A DNA stretch of 64,000 nucleotides from Tetragonia tetragonoides (lineage: Eukaryota > Streptophyta > Magnoliopsida > Caryophyllales > Aizoaceae): the NCBI GenBank assembly GCA_038025085.1, contig CM076154.1, positions 35,816,501 through 35,880,500 on the forward strand, in the 5' to 3' direction. Below, one piece after another: positions 1 to 11,257 of this stretch. Under the pieces are notes generated by a model. It saw only the letters and a program-made list of their open reading frames with translations. It did no database searches and had not been told where the DNA came from. Made by a program: the position numbers and the translations under genes. Numbering within the stretch: position 1 is the first letter of the stretch; each line of letters opens with the position of its first letter.

Positions 1-566
1 AAAGCTACCCAGCTCTTGAAAAACAATTGGGCGGAGTTGGACGAGAGAACATAAAGTTGGGAATTATTAGTCTAAAAGACGCCATGATAAATTTCAATAA
101 AAACTCAGGAAAATGATAATGCTAAGGCAAAATTGCAATTCAGATGGTTTCTGAAGCAGCACGATTCAATTATATTGAGAATAGAGTGGTGCAAAGTAAT
201 AGAGAATCCCCTAATGATGACTACTTTCTACCTGATGCTTTAGTGCTTTCCTTGGAGAATAGCTGGGGGAAATTGTCGAAAAGGATTCAGAATTCAGCTG
301 AGGCAACAAAAGATAAGTGTACATATATAAACCCACCAGTTTTGTTAGCTAAACCTGATCGTGACAGGCCGTCAGTAGAATGGAGTGTGACTATGGTTGA
401 TCAAGTACGCAAAGTGTTGAATTTCATTAAAAGCAAGGATAATGATGACAACAAACCAGCAACGATGACTAGCAGCACATCTCATTTTACTCAAATCGTA
501 AGCTCTGTTGTGGCCGAAGATGCAGGTGATGCTTTTGCAATAGTAGAAGCCGGTGATGATCTCTAA
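1..566 (+). pseudogene. Ribosome-inactivating protein (type 1 RIP-like), 3' part, disrupted
   Basis: This is the C-terminal part of an rRNA N-glycosylase (RIP, ricin A-chain-like) gene whose 5' end lies outside the window. The reading frame from base 3 resembles residues about 161-200 of the RIP at 22213-23262. It then meets in-frame stops at 114-116, 117-119 and 123-125 and reopens at 144 in the same frame. The later part keeps the family signature: SEAARF with the catalytic Glu and Arg, then IEN, and a downstream Trp in NSWGKL. The tail ending in [10 protein letters not shown] matches the end of the second copy. The stops fall inside the glycosidase fold, upstream of the active-site helix, so a functional toxin is unlikely from this copy. 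It is called a pseudogene rather than an intron-containing gene because no GT/AG pair is visible around the stops and RIP genes are normally intronless. Confidence 0.85.
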
Positions 567-804
567 TCACAAGCAGTGGGCTGGAACTCTACAAGTATTA
601 ATTATTATTGTACGTGCACTGTACTGTACTGTACTGTACTACTGTCGTGCTGATAATGTGTTATAAATGCACCTATTAGCTAGAAATAAATTAAAAATAA
701 TCTTATGGCTGGGGAAAAGATAGGCTTAACATGATGAGGTAGCAATCTATCTTCATTTCCCACAATGTATCCTTGTATTATGTAATGTTCAGATATGAAT
801 ATTG

Positions 805-810
805 AATAAA
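805..810 (+). other. Polyadenylation signal of RIP copy 1
   Basis: An AATAAA hexamer lies about 240 bases past the stop codon, in a 3' flank that resembles the flank of the second RIP gene, where AATAAA is at 23453-23458. The Sirevirus insertion begins 20 bases further on. The stretch 567-830 holds only this 3' UTR-like sequence, including a short ACTGT repeat. Confidence 0.6.
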
Positions 811-830
811 AATGGCGTGATGTACATACA

Positions 831-3800
831 TGAAGAGTGCCTAAGTTACTCTAGAGAGGGGTAAATAGAGTGACTCCAATTTCTCACGTTTATGCAATTT
901 GAGAACAGGATAGAGAACAGATAATATTGTTCCTATGCAGCAGGCTAAGACAGAATATAAAAGCAGAACGTAAATAATACAAGGCTTTTTTACGTGGAAA
1001 ACCTCCTAGGCTCAATAGGAGTAAAAACCACGACCCAATTACTTGGGATTTTGTCACACTACTTATCTTATAACTAGAGCCAAAATCCAGGATACAGCAC
1101 AGTACCCTAACACCACCACACACCGTTACTGATGCGTTGCCTATCTCTCAGAATCACACACTGATCTCAGAGATACTCTACACTCGTTACTGAGTTAGAG
1201 ACCTTACAAATAACCAGATTGTTTGTCCTATTACACGCTTCAACACTAAGCAATATAAGACCACAAAAACCTATTATGCAATGACCAATCTAAGCAAAGA
1301 CTCAAATTGACCAGGACAGGAAACAGGGTTCAAGGTTGTTCTTTGTGAGTACTGGACGTATCTGGTTTGGACGAGTAAACGCTTTGCACAACTGATTCTG
1401 AGTTCAATGATGCATGCAAAGCTTAACCCTACAACTGAGCATATCAGGCGCCTTATATAAGCAGGCCCAAAACAAGCTCAGTCAGTTAGGTTAAATCTCT
1501 TCAGAATATTAATGATAAGATTTACCAAAAAATAGGATAGAGTTTAAGTAAAGATCAAAGACCTTTCCTTAACTCAACCTATGAGATAAAATCCGTCCAA
1601 ATTCATTAACAGAAAATCTCGGCCAGCTAGCAAATAATTTATCAGAATATAATCTCTAAAAGATAATTAGAAATATTCCAGAAGATAATTCACTTGCTTA
1701 ACAATACTAGCAAGGCGGCACGTGCGTTGCACGTGTATGTTTCATGATAAACAGAATATAAATAAAACAAGTTATTTACATATATTAGTTTTCTCCGTTG
1801 ATGTGTTAACACTACATAAATGTCTTCCAAAATCTAACCCAATTGCAGCCTGTAGAACAACAGAACATGGTTAGAAAGTTAGAATCAAGTTATGTCCAGC
1901 AAAAGTAATGTAATACTACACTATTGTAAATTCTATTTGCACACTTAATAATAAATATAAGGAAATCAAATTTGCACCCTTAATAGATAAAAATCCCTGA
2001 GAGCCCCATGTGGCTACTCCCTGCAAATTAGTGACAGTCTTCCACAAGACCAAGAACAGGAGGAAGTGAGGTGATGATATTGGCATAACACATAATTAGA
2101 CCATCGCTGCATCGCATTGGTGGGAGAAAATGTGGTGACCTTCTCACTTGGTTGTCAAGAAGTGAGCAGCAAAAGCATATTTCAGATTTCATAAGATGCT
2201 CAGGAAATGCAAAGGCTCTCAATTCTAACTAAAAGTTAAACATACTCCATAAATTGATTGCAACTCTTAATAGATTAAAATAAAGCATTGAGTCAAAGAC
2301 CCAAAAACTTTGAAGAAGAAACTGATGAGAGAAACAAAGCCAAAAAACAAAAAAAAAAAATTAAACAGAGCAAACTTTCCCGATCTCACTCCAACAGGTT
2401 AATAGAATCTAGTAGCATCTGGTTTTGCACTTGAAAATTAGACTTTGATCTGCTTGGACGTCATATTAAAGAGGGTTGGGGGCGTGTGTTTGTTAGAATA
2501 AGTATCACAAAAATGTGAAGCTTGACTATAGGCTTCCTATCTGCTTATTCTATTCTATTAAACAAAACCTCCCTAAGTCTGTTTATTTATGATCCTCATT
2601 GAAGGATCCAATGCTTACATATAGTACGAAGCCGATGAAAACCATGCTGAACATGCCAAGCAAATTAGAGACTCTCTACCTCAAAACTTTCCATAGAAAA
2701 TACCTTCAAAATCTCTATGTTTGTAAGTTCATTTGCCTTCTCACTGAGCAATCTAAGCATTTCAACAAAACGTTCGGTGTACAGATTGACCATGAGTTGA
2801 AATATTTCATATCTGCCATCAACAGAGAGCAACGACAGCTATCAAGATAGAGTATGCATAAGAATATGAATAGATCTATGTAGACCACAACAGCATCCAG
2901 CTATCCCAAGTTATCTCTATTATTATCATACCTCTAAGATAGAATAAACAAAGCTGAGGGTAAAACATTACAAAAAATAGTATGAAAGTATATTTCCTGG
3001 TCACTCTTCTCTTCTAAGACACTATCATAAAACTTTTGATCTATGTGTCACCAGGGACGTGACCCCTGATTGGATTTTTTAAGGCACTCCAGTTTCACAG
3101 GAACAAGTGCACAAAAGCAAACCCAAAACACAGTTAAACTGAAAAACAAGAGTAGAAGAGACGCAAGAAAATAAACAGGGAACCCAAGAACTTGAAAGGA
3201 AAAAAAATTACCAGCAATGGTCGATCTACATGTACCCGCAGCTCTGCACAAAAAATTAATTTAGTAGCAGTAAGTATAAAAGTTTAAAAATAGAACGAAT
3301 TTGGATGAACATAGGACACCAAAGAGGAGAGCATAAACAAATTAAATGACAGAAAGGGAAGTGGACAACCAATCAATAATGCTTGCACCTTACATCGTCA
3401 ATAGGTGATGAATCATGCAAGACCTAAAAAATAAACATGCAACAACAAATTGTTAATAATCTTGACAATAAATACGAATCCATAAACCAAAAGTGTGTAC
3501 CACGCAAAATCAATCACTGATTTTCAGTTCCGCTTTGGGCTGAAGAGGCTGACAGAGGAAGAAGACCCAAGATCAAAAATTATCTTATAATAAGCAGCTT
3601 AATTTAATTACTCTGAACTAAAAAACCCAGAAATTCAATGTCCTTCTTTCTGGGTTTGTTTGTGCGTATAGTTGAAACATTTTGGTTGGGGACTTTTATC
3701 AAACAGTTGGCATGCATTACACAATCTATTGCAAATAACACAATAGCACTACATGTAAAGTATTAATCTACTTCAAGTTGCATAAGATTAATGAAATCAC

Positions 3801-4835
3801 GGCTCATCAATGAATTATAAGGCCATCAATCTCTACGAAACTTGAAATAATAAATATCAGAAAAAACTTAACCAATTGAACAAAGAGAATAACAAAAAAC
3901 TAACCGAAGGAAGAAATCACAGTGACCATCTTTCTAGCTTCTTTGATGGATTTTCTTTCCTCTTTGTATCCTCACAATCTGTAAAATTTTGGATTCGTAA
4001 AGACTATGATTTTGACAAACTTGACTGTAGAGGGATGGAGAGAGAGAAACAGGAATAGGTGAGAGAGTGGTTTATTTTGGCAAGCCTTCTCCAAAGTTTT
4101 GACACGTCAAGTAGACGTGTTACATGTAGTGTATGTATACTGTACAATAGTTGGGCCCAGGTGGTGTACATTAACAGTGACAATCGCCATCCACGGTAAC
4201 GAGTTATTCCGCAAAGCTCTACTTTTTTTTATATAGGTAAGGATATACTTGGCCATTAAGTAGAATACTTTTTTCAAGATAATATTTTTTCAAAATAAAA
4301 TAGTTTTCTGTTAAAATACGATTTTGCAAAATTTATTTTTTCCAAAGCAAAATATATTTCTTCAGAAGAATATTTGTGTGAATATCTAAAAAGATAATAC
4401 ACAAAATATTCGTAGAAATAATAAATATGAACTTATGCAACCTCGTCCAGATACACAGCTTAGAAGGAACAGAGTCCAATCAAGTTGTTCCCCTTTGGTT
4501 CCTTCACACTGCAGTGCTGGTCATAGAGAACAGGGTTCACAAGAATGCTCCCCTGTACTCATGGACACATGCACTCAGTCCTACAACCTTGTTCCCTTGT
4601 CATGATCAATTTAGACTCTTGCTAACTAGTCAAGCATAGTACATAAAGACTAATGACAAATGCACTTAACTACATTACATTATCTTCATGTCTTGTTAGG
4701 ATCCAAGCATCTTCATGAGCAATCATGCTTTGAGCATTATACCTTCTTGCATCCTTAAGTCAACCTGCCATCATAGTTAGTTCACACATAGATAAGGACA
4801 CTTTGTTTGTTATCATCAAAACCAAGAACCCAACA
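831..4835 (-). repeat. 3' LTR of Sirevirus copy 1, split by a Helitron
   Basis: The LTR segments 831-1706 and 4244-4835 together match the 5' LTR at 13201-14670 and both LTRs of copy 2. Removing the Helitron at 1707-4243 leaves about 1468 bases, against 1470 for the partner LTR. Short ORFs at 890-1123 and 4427-4639 recur in every LTR copy and are not genes. Confidence 0.93.
1707..4243 (-). mobile_element. Non-autonomous Helitron nested in the LTR
   Basis: On the minus strand this element begins with TCCTTACCTATATAAAA (5' TC end, at 4243) and ends with CTAG at 1707-1710. A GC-rich hairpin (CACGTGC, loop AAC, GCACGTG) stops 8 bases before the CTAG. The host bases are A on one side and T on the other. 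Joining the flanks gives exactly the uninterrupted LTR sequence found in the other three LTRs, with no target duplication, which is the Helitron insertion rule. It carries no Rep/helicase ORF. Inside it are AT-rich sequence and possible captured exon pieces: on the minus strand, a short ATG exon near 3926-3902 and a 33-34-base exon-like block near 3246-3213 bounded by GCAG and GTAA. I do not recognise the donor gene. Confidence 0.88.
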
Positions 4836-4850
4836 AATTTCCCCTTTTTG
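4836..4850 (-). promoter_or_regulatory. Polypurine tract of Sirevirus copy 1
   Basis: On the minus strand, AAAAAGGGGAAATT abuts the start of the 3' LTR. This is the expected site of plus-strand DNA priming. The matching tract in copy 2 is at 33400-33414. Confidence 0.8.
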
Positions 4851-5576
4851 ATGATGACAAATTAGTGTGCTTATCTGAGCTAGATACCAAATTAAAGATA
4901 AAAAAAAAACAGAACTAACTCAGGCTTACCTTGACTTACCATTGCAGTGAACCACCAAAAGAACCACGGGTAAGTAGGAACAGGGTTCACAACTTCATTT
5001 TCAAGAACTTCAGCTTAACATTATCATCCATCACGTTGAGACGTTTGCAGAGAGAAATTTGTGCAAACAGAATTGCATCTTTTAAGACTTTAGAGAATCA
5101 GAGTAGGCAGAGGAAACACCATTTCAAACCAGAAACCATTAGAGCAGAAATTAAAAATTTGTGTGCTACCCATCCGTAGTGAATAGGTTAACAAGGCATG
5201 AGAATTAAACTAGACTAAACCTAAACATGATCATATCAAACCTAATCATAAGCACACCACTCTTCCCCCTTTTGGCATCATCAAAAAGTGTCATGGACAT
5301 CAGTTAAACATGGAAATATTGATAAGTTACGCCAAATTTTAGCAAGTATGTCACAACTATCACCTCCAGGGTTTAAGTGTATGCAAACAAATGCAAGAAT
5401 TAGTAGCTCAAACCTAGAAATCTATTTATATAGGCCATCCAGAAAATAGTCAAATCATATAAACCAAAAAGACCAAATTTTTTATATTAAGCACAGTCAC
5501 AAAAGGAAGGTATTGTTACAGGAAAAAAAACAACACCTAGAGAGGAAAGAAAAAAAATAAAAAGATAAAAACAGGC

Positions 5577-7448
5577 TTAAACAGCAGAGGGAGGAACAGG
5601 GTTTGAAGGGTCAGTGTTGTCAACAGGAGTGTCTTCATTCTCCACCTCAAACCCATCTCGCAGCATCTTCATAAGCTCATCAAACTTGCTTTGATGAGCC
5701 TGATCAACCTTCGTTACTGCATCAGTCAGATCAGCAACCCTCTAAGCCAAGTCAGCTTGCTTGGACGTCACAGAGTTGAGCTTGGCCTCAACCAGTTAGA
5801 GCATTGTGAACATTGCAGCTCTGTTGATGCTTGCCCCTTCCATAGAGACAGCCTCTGGGCCCTGTTCCCCCTCATAACCAACCCCTTCCTCATCTTCCTT
5901 CTCTTCTGGATCCTCATCAAACCTGAACCCAATTTGCTTCAAAAACTGCTTACCCACCTCATTCACAGTAGTAGGTGATGCCCCTTCAGTAATAGACACA
6001 CCAAAGTGTTGGAATACCAGGGTGAGAGCATATCCGTAGGGCAGAGAGTGGGTAATCTTCTTGGCACTAAGAACATATTCTATATGGTGAATCATGACAG
6101 CAGGAAGATTCACCTTTTCTCTCCGTTCCACCAGATCCATAATGCTCATGTCATAGGCTGAGCAATATTCCCTGGCCTCCTCCCTAGGGACCAGGGTCCT
6201 AAACACAAGGGCAAAGTACAGCTTGTGTATAGGAGCAAGGTCCACAGCTTTGACCCTCTTAGCCACATCCTCCTCCATGTTTCTGGAGTACTTTCTCACA
6301 ATGGCTATGGGGTCAAGATCATCAAACTCAGGCCAGACACCACCCCTAGCCCACTCAGCAAAACCTTCACACGGGATTCCCAATATTTTCCCTAAAATAT
6401 ATGCATTGAATTTAATGGGAACCCCAGACACTTCACTTCTGACCACCCCCTTTTTCACAGTACAGTTTAAGTAAAACTGTTTAAATTCAGCATAGTGAAA
6501 TGTGGTCCTAGTGGTCATGAAAGTACCCCACCCCTGAGACATAACATTATCAACAAAAACCCTAGCCCCGTGTTCTTTCATCCATTCTAAACACCAGACC
6601 TTACCCCGCATGCTGCGTCTGGAAAGGATTTGGGCAAATCTGGCATCAATCTCGTCCTGGCTCATCTTCTTTTTCTTGCCAGGCTTTCCAGTGGAGACTG
6701 TTTTAGAAGGCATGGAGACAAAGGCCTTCTTCCTCTTGGCAGGACGGGAAGAAGCCTCAGCTGCTGCAGGTGGGGGTGTCTCAGTAGGTTCATCTAAGAT
6801 CCGTTCAGAAACGGTCTTTCTCTTCTTTGATGGGGTTGGGGTAGAAATAGGGTCTGAAACTGGATCTTTGAGAATAGGACCCTGTTTCTTGGAGGACCCA
6901 GTGGTGGTCCTTTTTGATTTCTTGGGTTCAATTGTGGGAACAGGGTGTTCCTCAGTTGACCCTTGTTCCCCCTGAGCAGAGGCGCTCTCTGTGCCAGACT
7001 TCTCTCCTCCCTCACTCTCCTTTTTCTCTCCCTCAAGCTCTACTTTTAATTTCCCAGCACCCTCTTTCTTGTTCTTACCCTTCTCCCCTTTTCCTGAGAC
7101 ATGCTTGGCTCCAACAGCAACACTTTCGTTTATGAGAGCGTCAATTTCAGAAGCTAGCTCAGATGCGCTAACTCCCTTGGTTGAGCTCTTCTTGGCTTTC
7201 TTTTTGGTTGCAGAACCAGAAGCCCCTGACATAGCAACCCCATCTCTTCCCAAGGATTCAGTAGCAGCAGTTGGGGAAGATGATGGTGGTGGGGAAGGTG
7301 AGATCTCAGCAGGACCCCTGTTCTTTCGTGTTGATGATTTGAACGGCATCTTTGGGGTGTTGACAAGGGTAGATGCAGTGATAGGGGTTGTAGATGGTGA
7401 TTTCTCAGCTGTGGGTTTCTTTGATGTACCTGATCTAGTTCCTGCCAT
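5577..7448 (-). pseudogene. Env-like extra ORF of Sirevirus copy 1, truncated by a stop
   Basis: A 550-residue reading frame starts at 7448 and stops at 5796. The equivalent ORF in copy 2 continues about 80 residues further, and sequence matching that tail persists here to a stop near 5577, so the stop at 5796 is a premature nonsense mutation. The N-terminal 240 residues are Ser/Thr/Pro/Lys-rich and low in complexity, with basic clusters such as KKKAKKSS. The C-terminal half (about 280-480) is globular and resembles the family annotated as putative plant transposon protein, with WCLEWMKEHG, FYLNCTVKKG, SEVSGVPIKFNA and SLPYGYAL-type segments. Its position between pol and the polypurine tract is that of the Sirevirus env-like gene. 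I see no clear signal peptide or membrane anchor, so an envelope role is not supported by sequence. Confidence 0.75.
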
Positions 7449-7999
7449 TTCTATTTAAAGCCTGAATTTAGGGTTTTGAAGAGAAGAAACGAGTCAAAGA
7501 TTTGAGGAGTTGATTCTTGAATTAACGGGAAGAAATTCAAAAATCAGGAGAGAGAAATCTGAGAGATGAATGAAATGGGAAGAATTTGTGAGAGAAGATT
7601 AAACGGGAAGAATTTGAGAGAGAGAGAAAAAATAGAAGGCTTAATTTGATTTGTGATGATGAAGAACAAACGGCTAGCCCCTATTTATAGGCAAATAAAT
7701 ACAACCGCCTCTAATTATTAGGAGATCAGCCACAATTAAATGCGTATGAATCTGCCCGTTGGGCACAGAATTGCCTGAGGCAGACTGACTGAGGGAACAG
7801 GGTCCATGTATTGGTCTTTATAATTCACACAACAATATTTTGGAGGACAATAAGGGACATATCAATAGACCAAAGTGAGTCCTTTAGTTCAGGTCATACA
7901 GTTATGCATTTTACTGCATGCCAGCTGGTGTGGACATACAAAAGCTTTAAAAGGACATACAAATCACATATATACACACATAAAACATGTAGACACAAT
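7449..7999 (-). other. Pol-to-env spacer of Sirevirus copy 1
   Basis: These 550 bases separate the end of pol from the extra ORF. On the minus strand they precede the env-like ATG and hold a purine/pyrimidine-rich leader with repeated GGGAAGAA-type words on the plus strand. The same arrangement occurs at 36014-36592 in copy 2. A subgenomic promoter or splice acceptor for the extra ORF could lie here, but none is demonstrable by eye. Confidence 0.4.
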
Positions 8000-10900
8000 C
8001 TAGCCAATCAACAAGGGAACAGGGTGCACATACAACTTGATCATGCCTATTTCTAGTCTAAGTTTCTCATACCTTTCTCTGCTCAATGGTTTAGTAAAGA
8101 GATCTGCCAGTTGATCCTCCGTCTTGCAAAAATTCAATTTAATGAATCCTTTCTCTGCATTGTCTCTTAAAAAGTGATGTCTAATGTTAATGTGCTTTGT
8201 TCTTGAGTGTTGCACTGGATTTGTGGAGATATTTATAGCACTTGTGTTGTCACACAAGATTGGCATACAACCTGCATCAATTCCAAAATCCTTTAATTGT
8301 TGTCTTACTCACAATAATTGTGCACAAAATGAAGCTGCTGCCACATACTCAACTTCAGCAGTAGACATGGCCACAGAATTTTGCTTTTTAGAAGCCCAAG
8401 AGATCAAGCAAGGCCCTAGGAATGTTGCCATGCCTGATGTGCTTTTCCTGTCTACAAGATATCCTGCATAATCAGCGTCAGCATAGCCAATTAAATCAAT
8501 TGCAGCACCTCTAGGGTACCAAAGACATAAGTCCTCAGTTCCCTTGAGGTACCTCAGGATACGTTTGACTTGTGAGTGATGTGACTCTTTGGGGTTTGCT
8601 TGAAACCTTGCACACAAGCCAACACTATACATGATATAAGGTCTACTAGCAGTTAGGTACAATAATGAACCAATCATACCTCTATACACTGTTTGATCAA
8701 CACTCTTACCTGCTTCATCCAAGTCAAGCTTGACATTGGTGGCAGCAGGTGTGTCATAGACCTTGGCATCTCTCATGCCATACTTCTTGATCAGCTCTCG
8801 AACATACTTTTGTTGATGAATCATTGTTCCTTCAAAAGTTTGTTTGATTCGTAAGGCTAAGAAGAAATTAAGCTCACCCATCATACTCATTTCGAATTCA
8901 CTCATCATCAACTCAGAAAATTCCATGCACAAAGCTTGATCAGTTGCAGCAAAAATTATATCATCAACATATATCTGTACAACTAACAAACTTTTCCCCT
9001 TTGCTCGTAGGAACAGGGTTGTGTCAACTTGTCCCCTTTGATAACCATTGTCCATTAAGAACTTTGACAGACGTTCATACCAAGCTTTGGGAGCTTGTTT
9101 CAAGCCATACAGTGCTTTGTCAAGTTTAAAGACATGGTCAGGGGACTCATTGCTCTCAAACCCGGGGGTTGCTTCACATAGACTTCCTCTTTCAAGTACC
9201 CATTCAGAAAGGCACTTTTGACATCCATCTGTTGCAATTTGAAGTCCATGTGAGCTGCAAACGCTATCAGCATGCGTATTGCCTCAATTCTGGCAACAGG
9301 GGCAAATGTCTCATCATAGTCAATCCCCTCTTGCTGGTTGTAACCTTGAACGACCAGTCTAGCCTTGTTTCTAACCACAGTACCTGTCTTATCCAGTTGT
9401 TCCTGAACACCCATTTAGTTCCAATGATGGTCCTATTATCAGGTCTAGGAACAAGGTGCCAAACCTTGTTCCTTTCAAACTGGTTGAGTTCCTCTTGCAT
9501 TGCAGTTATCCAATCAGCATCCTGCAAAGCTTCATGAATATTATGTGGTTCAACATAGGATAAGAAAGCAGAAAAAGCCATAAAGTTTTGCACAGAAGCT
9601 CTCGTTTGAATCCCTTTATTTATATCACTAATGATTTGATTCATGGGATGAGAGCTCTGATGTTTCCAAGAACGTGGCTGAAAACCAGAACCTTCTGGAT
9701 CATCTCTTTGTGGAGAGGGAACAGGGTCTTCTCTAGGACTTTGAGATTACTCAGCTCCTTCCTCTACGGGTGTTGTTCCCATATCAGGAGTAGTTGTTCC
9801 CCATGAGTCCGACGTGTGGACCCTTGGAGGTGTGGACCCTGTTTCCGTCTCCCCAGCATTACCTGTTTCTTGTGAGACTTCTTCTTCTTCTTCTTCTTCT
9901 TCTCCCCTTTCTCGTGCAAGACCAATTGGGAAGTCTTCTTTATCCTGCAATAATGACTCCAGACCTCATTAGATTCATCAAACCCAACATGTACACTTTT
10001 CTCAACTTTTTGTGTTCTCTTGTTGAGGACCCTGTAAGCTTTGCTGTGGGGGGCATAGCCAACAAAGACCGCCTCATCACTCCTAGCATCAAACTTTTCC
10101 AGGTTAGACTTTTCATTGTTATGCACATAACATTTTCAACCAAAAGTTCTAAAGTGGGAAATATTCGGCTTTCTTCCTCTGAGTAATTCATAGGGTGTAT
10201 TTCTCAGAATAGGTCTTAACATAGCACGATTTATGATGTAGCAAGCTGTGATGACAGCTTCTCCCCACATATTCCTTGGAAGATCACTAGCTAGCAACAG
10301 GGTCCTAGCTATATCTTCCAAGGTCCTGTTCTTCTGTTCAACTACCCCGTTCTGTTGAGGTGTTCTTGGGACAGAGAAGTTGTGATCAATGCCATGTTGA
10401 GCACAGTAGTTAATAGATTTGTCATTATCAAACTCTGTGCCATGATCAGACCTTAGAGATAAGATGTCAGCCCCAACTTGTTTATGCATTCTGTTAGCAA
10501 AGATTTCAAACATATCAAAAATTTCATCCTTGGATACAAGCAACAAGGTCCAAGTGAATCTGGAATAGTCATCTACAATAACAAACACATAATTTCTTCC
10601 TCCACGAGTTTGAACTCTCATAAGACCACACAGATCCATGTGTAGAAGTTCAAGAGGTCGTGAAGTACTTACCATATTCTTTGTTATAAAGGAGGACTTT
10701 ACCTGCTTACCTCTAGCGCAGGCACCACATAGCTCATCACTTTTGAATTTGATTTTAGGTAAATCAATGATAAGGTTCTGTGATGCCAGCTTATTCAAGG
10801 TGTTGAGACTTACATGTCCAAACCATCTATGCCATAGTGAGACATCAGTTTCAATAGCACTGATACATGTTAGAGAGTTACTGAAAAGCTTATTTACATC

Positions 10901-11257
10901 AACTTTGTAAACATTTTTGTGCCGCTTTCCCTCTAGCACAATATTACTTGTCTTGTGATTCGCAACTATGCAATTCTTTGCAGTGAATAGGACATTGTTC
11001 CCTTTATCACATAGTTGTGAAACACTCAACAAGTTATGTTTCAAACCATCAACCAAGTAGACTTCATCTATGGAGTGTGTTAGTGACTTACCAATCTTAC
11101 CTATGCCGACCACTTTACCTGTTTGGTTGTCACAAAAAGTCACACTTCCACCTTCATTGGCTGTGAGTGAAAGAAATACAGATTTTTCTCCTGTCATGTG
11201 CCTTGAGCAGCCACTGTCCACATACCATGGCTTTCTTTCTTTCACTTTAGCCTGCAA
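8000..11257 (-). pseudogene. Sirevirus pol (protease-integrase-RT-RNase H), copy 1, frameshifted
   Basis: The pol segments follow in minus-strand order. Protease: WYVDSGCSRHMTG with the catalytic Asp-Ser-Gly, starting near 11240. Integrase: the zinc motif WHRWFGH...CGACARGK, then the DDE core with VDDYSRFTW, LRSDHGTEFDN and the Glu in NGVVEQKNRT. RT: VQIYVDDIIF, the YVDD catalytic motif, near 8980. RNase H: YADADYAG, DRKSTSG and AMSTAEVEYVA. The chain is broken into blocks at 10136-11257, 9764-10126, 9267-9644, 9100-9414, 8309-9103 and 8000-8266, which lie in different frames or are separated by stops. Homology runs through without large deletions. This is a near-complete but dead polyprotein. 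A CTT-rich run near 9880-9903 encodes an acidic or lysine-rich linker between integrase and RT. Confidence 0.9.

Noticed and set aside
890..1123. ORFs within the LTRs (also 4427-4639, 14262-14474, 32991-33203, 42862-43074)
   Set aside because: They recur because the LTR is repeated; they have no domain and are not positioned as genes.
6991..7458. Plus-strand ORFs opposite the env-like gene (also 35670-36023)
   Set aside because: They are antisense shadows caused by the biased Ser/Pro/Lys composition of the minus-strand ORF.
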